Origin: an uncultured Hymenobacter sp. | Lineage (GTDB): Bacteria; Bacteroidota; Bacteroidia; Cytophagales; Hymenobacteraceae | Direction: 5' to 3' | DNA: 7,031 bases | NCBI GenBank assembly: GCA_937871705.1 | Contig: CALMOO010000234.1 | Coordinates: forward strand, 1 to 7,031 | Shown: positions 5,409-7,031 of the stretch, in pieces | Position numbering within the stretch: the first letter of the stretch is position 1 | Layout of the letters: each line of letters begins with the position of its first letter | Position numbers and translations under genes: made by a program | The notes under the pieces: generated by a model | Told to the model about the DNA's origin: nothing | What the model saw: only the letters and a program-made list of their open reading frames with translations | Database searches by the model: none

Positions 5409-6683
5409 CTACAATGCTACTGCTTCCTGCTCGCCCCACACGCGAGCAAAATCACTTAATAGCCTTTCCGGTGTCACTTGGATGTAGCGTCGGAAAGATT
5501 TGAAGTCCTTGTGGCCAGTGGCCTTCATGATGGTTTCCCAAGACAATCCGCCCTCCAGCGAAAGCGTGACAAACGTCCGGCGGCCGGTGTGGCTGCTTAT
5601 TAGTTCGTGCTTGGGTAGCGTCTCACTAGTACGCTGACTACCCCTATACTCCACCTGCTCAGTAGGTGTATTTAACTGCGCCAAGCGCGCCACGTCCTTG
5701 ATGTACTGGTTGAGCTTCTGGTTAGAGATGGGTCGCACTTCACCCGCCCATAGTTTTTTCAGCAGCGGTACGGCGCGGTTTCCGCGTAGGGGCACCGTTA
5801 ATTTTTCGCTAGTCTTCTGGGCAGTGAGTTGCAGCCACTCGCCTTTTTGATGTTCCGGGCGTAAAGCGGCTACATCGGAGAAGCGTAGCCCAGTGTAGCA
5901 GCTTATTAGGAATAAGGCGCGGGCATTCTCCAGCCGGGCCGCGTCGGGTAGCATCGAGACGTTCACCTCTTCCAAGGCCGCCAGCTCGGCGCGGGTGAGG
6001 GCGAGCACTTCAGGGTCGCGTCGGGCCCATCGCCAGTGCTTATAGTCTTGCAACGGGTTGCGGCCTAGCTGGTGCGCATCTCCCAGAAAGTGCTTAAAAT
6101 GCGCTAGGTGCTTGGCAATGCTATTGTCGACTAAATCAGCCTCGTCAAGGAAGTAAGCCGTCAGGTCGTGCCAGAACTGGGCTGTGAAATCAGAATACTC
6201 CAGTGTTCGGCCGGTCGCGGTAGCGAACCGGTCGAGGTGGTTATAAAGCGTACCCAGCGCTTTGACGGTATTGGGCCGCCGGGTGCGGGCGTGACGCTCC
6301 TTGTAAGCGAGGAGGTCCGGTAAGGGTCGCGGGCGTTCCGGAGCTGGTTCCGGTGCCGCCTCCGGCTCAATAGCTTCGCGCAGCTGCTCCGCCGTAGGTA
6401 GGACGCCCTGGGCGCGGCATTCCCCCCAGTAGGCTAACAGTCGCTTGCTCATGCGCTCATTATTGGCGTTGAGGGCTTCGTTAGCGCGTTTTAGCTCGGG
6501 GTCGATGGTGCGGCCCTTCGTGATGGCGCGCTGCACGTCGCCGCCGGCCCACTGGCTGGGGTGAATCTTGTCGCCCGTGTAAAGCCGGACGCGCGGCTGC
6601 CCATTCTGGGGGTTGAACCACATGAAAATAGCCGTCGGCTTATCTACCTTCGGCTCCTTCAAATGGAAAGAGACAGTCGCCAT
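5409..6683 (-). CDS. Tyrosine-type site-specific integrase
   Basis: This 424-residue recombinase catalyses integration and probably excision of the element by strand exchange at the attachment site. Residues about 1-100 form the Bacteroidota-type arm-binding domain (FHLKEPKVDKPTAIFMWF, then RVRLYTGDKIHPSQW). Residues about 120-225 form the SAM-like core-binding domain. The catalytic domain contains R267 (in CYTGLRFSD), K290 (TAQKTSEK), H365 and R368 (HTGRR), H391 (ATGHKD) and the nucleophile Y400 (SFRRYIQV), so all six residues are present and the enzyme looks active. The length is normal for the family. The ATG at 6683 is the natural start because the arm domain begins directly after it. The gene reads leftward, away from the presumed attachment site about 190 bases to its right, which is the usual end-of-element position. 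No clear Shine-Dalgarno site is seen, as is common in Bacteroidota. Confidence 0.95.
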   Translation of the reverse strand: MATVSFHLKEPKVDKPTAIFMWFNPQNGQPRVRLYTGDKIHPSQWAGGDVQRAITKGRTIDPELKRANEALNANNERMSKRLLAYWGECRAQGVLPTAEQLREAIEPEAAPEPAPERPRPLPDLLAYKERHARTRRPNTVKALGTLYNHLDRFATATGRTLEYSDFTAQFWHDLTAYFLDEADLVDNSIAKHLAHFKHFLGDAHQLGRNPLQDYKHWRWARRDPEVLALTRAELAALEEVNVSMLPDAARLENARALFLISCYTGLRFSDVAALRPEHQKGEWLQLTAQKTSEKLTVPLRGNRAVPLLKKLWAGEVRPISNQKLNQYIKDVARLAQLNTPTEQVEYRGSQRTSETLPKHELISSHTGRRTFVTLSLEGGLSWETIMKATGHKDFKSFRRYIQVTPERLLSDFARVWGEQEAVAL

Positions 6684-6871
6684 ACCTGAGAGTGTTAGTT
6701 GCCACTACTAAGGTAGACAATAAAATATTCGGGGTACAGCATAGGGTACAGAAATGCCGTATAAGACCGTAAGAACTTCCGTAAAGGAGCAATGATTATC
6801 TGCTAAAAAGGCCTTTGCAAGCTGCGTAGGCCTATTTGCATAGCTGCTGGCTTGCGGTAGGGTACGGTTGC
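6684..6871. other. Non-coding attachment-site arm with three families of direct repeats
   Basis: There is no gene here. Three sets of short repeats are visible. GGGTACA is at 6732-6738 and 6744-6750, with GGGTACG at 6860-6866. CCGTA is at 6757-6761, 6767-6771 and 6779-6783, 10 and 12 bases apart. An imperfect unit, AGGCCT(A)TTTGCA(T)AGCTGC, is at 6809-6825 and 6828-6847. Such repeats beside an integrase gene fit arm-type binding sites for the integrase or its directionality factor. The integrase promoter should also lie here, but I could not identify it. Confidence 0.45.
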
Positions 6872-6891
6872 TTATACTCCCGTCTCTGGTA
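6872..6891 (+). other. Probable tRNA 3'-end fragment serving as attachment core
   Basis: Bases 6872-6878 (TTATACT) sit where a T loop would, and keep A58 and Y60 but not the usual C56. They are followed by CCCGT (6879-6883), which fits the T-stem 3' strand, then CTCTGGT (6884-6890), which fits an acceptor 3' strand, and A (6891) as discriminator. The bases before it do not pair with CCCGT, and no 5' acceptor strand or anticodon arm is present, so this is not an intact tRNA gene. A strong terminator follows 20 bases later, as after many tRNAs. The intact tRNA would then be at the far left end of the element, outside the window. Confidence 0.4.
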
Positions 6892-6911
6892 CAATAACCG
6901 ACAACCGGAAG

Positions 6912-6960
6912 ACCCGGAAAACAGCTTCTCGCGTCGCAGAAGAGGTTTTCCGGGTTTTTT
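6912..6960 (+). terminator. Strong intrinsic terminator, plus strand
   Basis: An 11-base stem ACCCGGAAAAC (6912-6922) pairs with 6945-6955. It continues through a small AG/AG internal loop into a second stem, CTTCT (6925-6929) with AGAAG (6938-6942), closed by an eight-base loop, and is followed by a T run from 6955 to 6960. It ends plus-strand transcription. No plus-strand gene lies before it in the window, so it probably belonged to the host tRNA transcript that the element split. Confidence 0.85.
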
Positions 6961-7031
6961 GCGTTCGGGCCAATCGGTAGGCACGGCGCTTCATGTGGGA
7001 TGTGCTACGCGAGTCACGCCCCCTATTACGC

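Noticed and set aside
6161..6370. Minus-strand open frame inside the integrase gene
   Set aside because: It is an out-of-frame shadow within the core-binding region of an intact integrase.
6800..6891. Intact tRNA gene
   Set aside because: Only the 3' portion fits; there is no matching acceptor 5' strand, no anticodon arm, and the T stem does not pair.

Overview
This window looks like one end of an integrated mobile element, either a prophage or a phage-satellite-like island, in a fairly GC-rich member of the Bacteroidota. Hymenobacter or a relative would fit, but that is an inference. It rests on the Bacteroidota-style tyrosine recombinase, the Rha-type regulator, the scarcity of clear Shine-Dalgarno sequences and the base composition. 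Every gene I can support lies on the minus strand, so transcription runs from right to left.

From right to left: positions 6961-7031 hold nothing I recognise. A strong plus-strand terminator sits at 6912-6960. Just before it, 6872-6891 resembles the last 20 bases of a tRNA gene (part of the T loop, the T-stem 3' strand, the acceptor 3' strand and the discriminator) with no tRNA body upstream. That is what remains when an element integrates into a tRNA 3' end, so I read it as the attachment core and the right-hand edge of the element. Positions 6684-6871 are non-coding and carry three small families of direct repeats, plausible arm sites for the integrase. The tyrosine integrase (5409-6683) follows, then a 383-residue protein of unknown function with lower GC (4222-5373).

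A 160-base non-coding gap (4062-4221) with helically spaced AGGGAGAA repeats precedes a compact operon. The operon encodes an excisionase-type helix-turn-helix protein, a Rha-family phage regulator, a lambda O-like replication initiator, a DnaC-like helicase loader and a partial unknown gene that runs off the left edge.

The most striking feature is inside the initiator gene: seven copies of a 13-base sequence, TTTTGTCTAGGTT on the plus strand, spaced 22 or 23 bases apart with one 33-base step. The spacing makes the same DNA word be translated in two different frames (LDKTG-like and PRQNG-like), so it is the DNA and not the peptide that is conserved. This is how origin iterons would look, and the arrangement parallels lambda, where the origin lies inside O and O is followed by the helicase-loader gene P. 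The proposed working model is that the initiator binds iterons in its own gene and the DnaC-like ATPase loads the host replicative helicase there. The integrase and the helix-turn-helix protein would handle integration and excision. No helicase, primase, structural or packaging gene is visible in the window.
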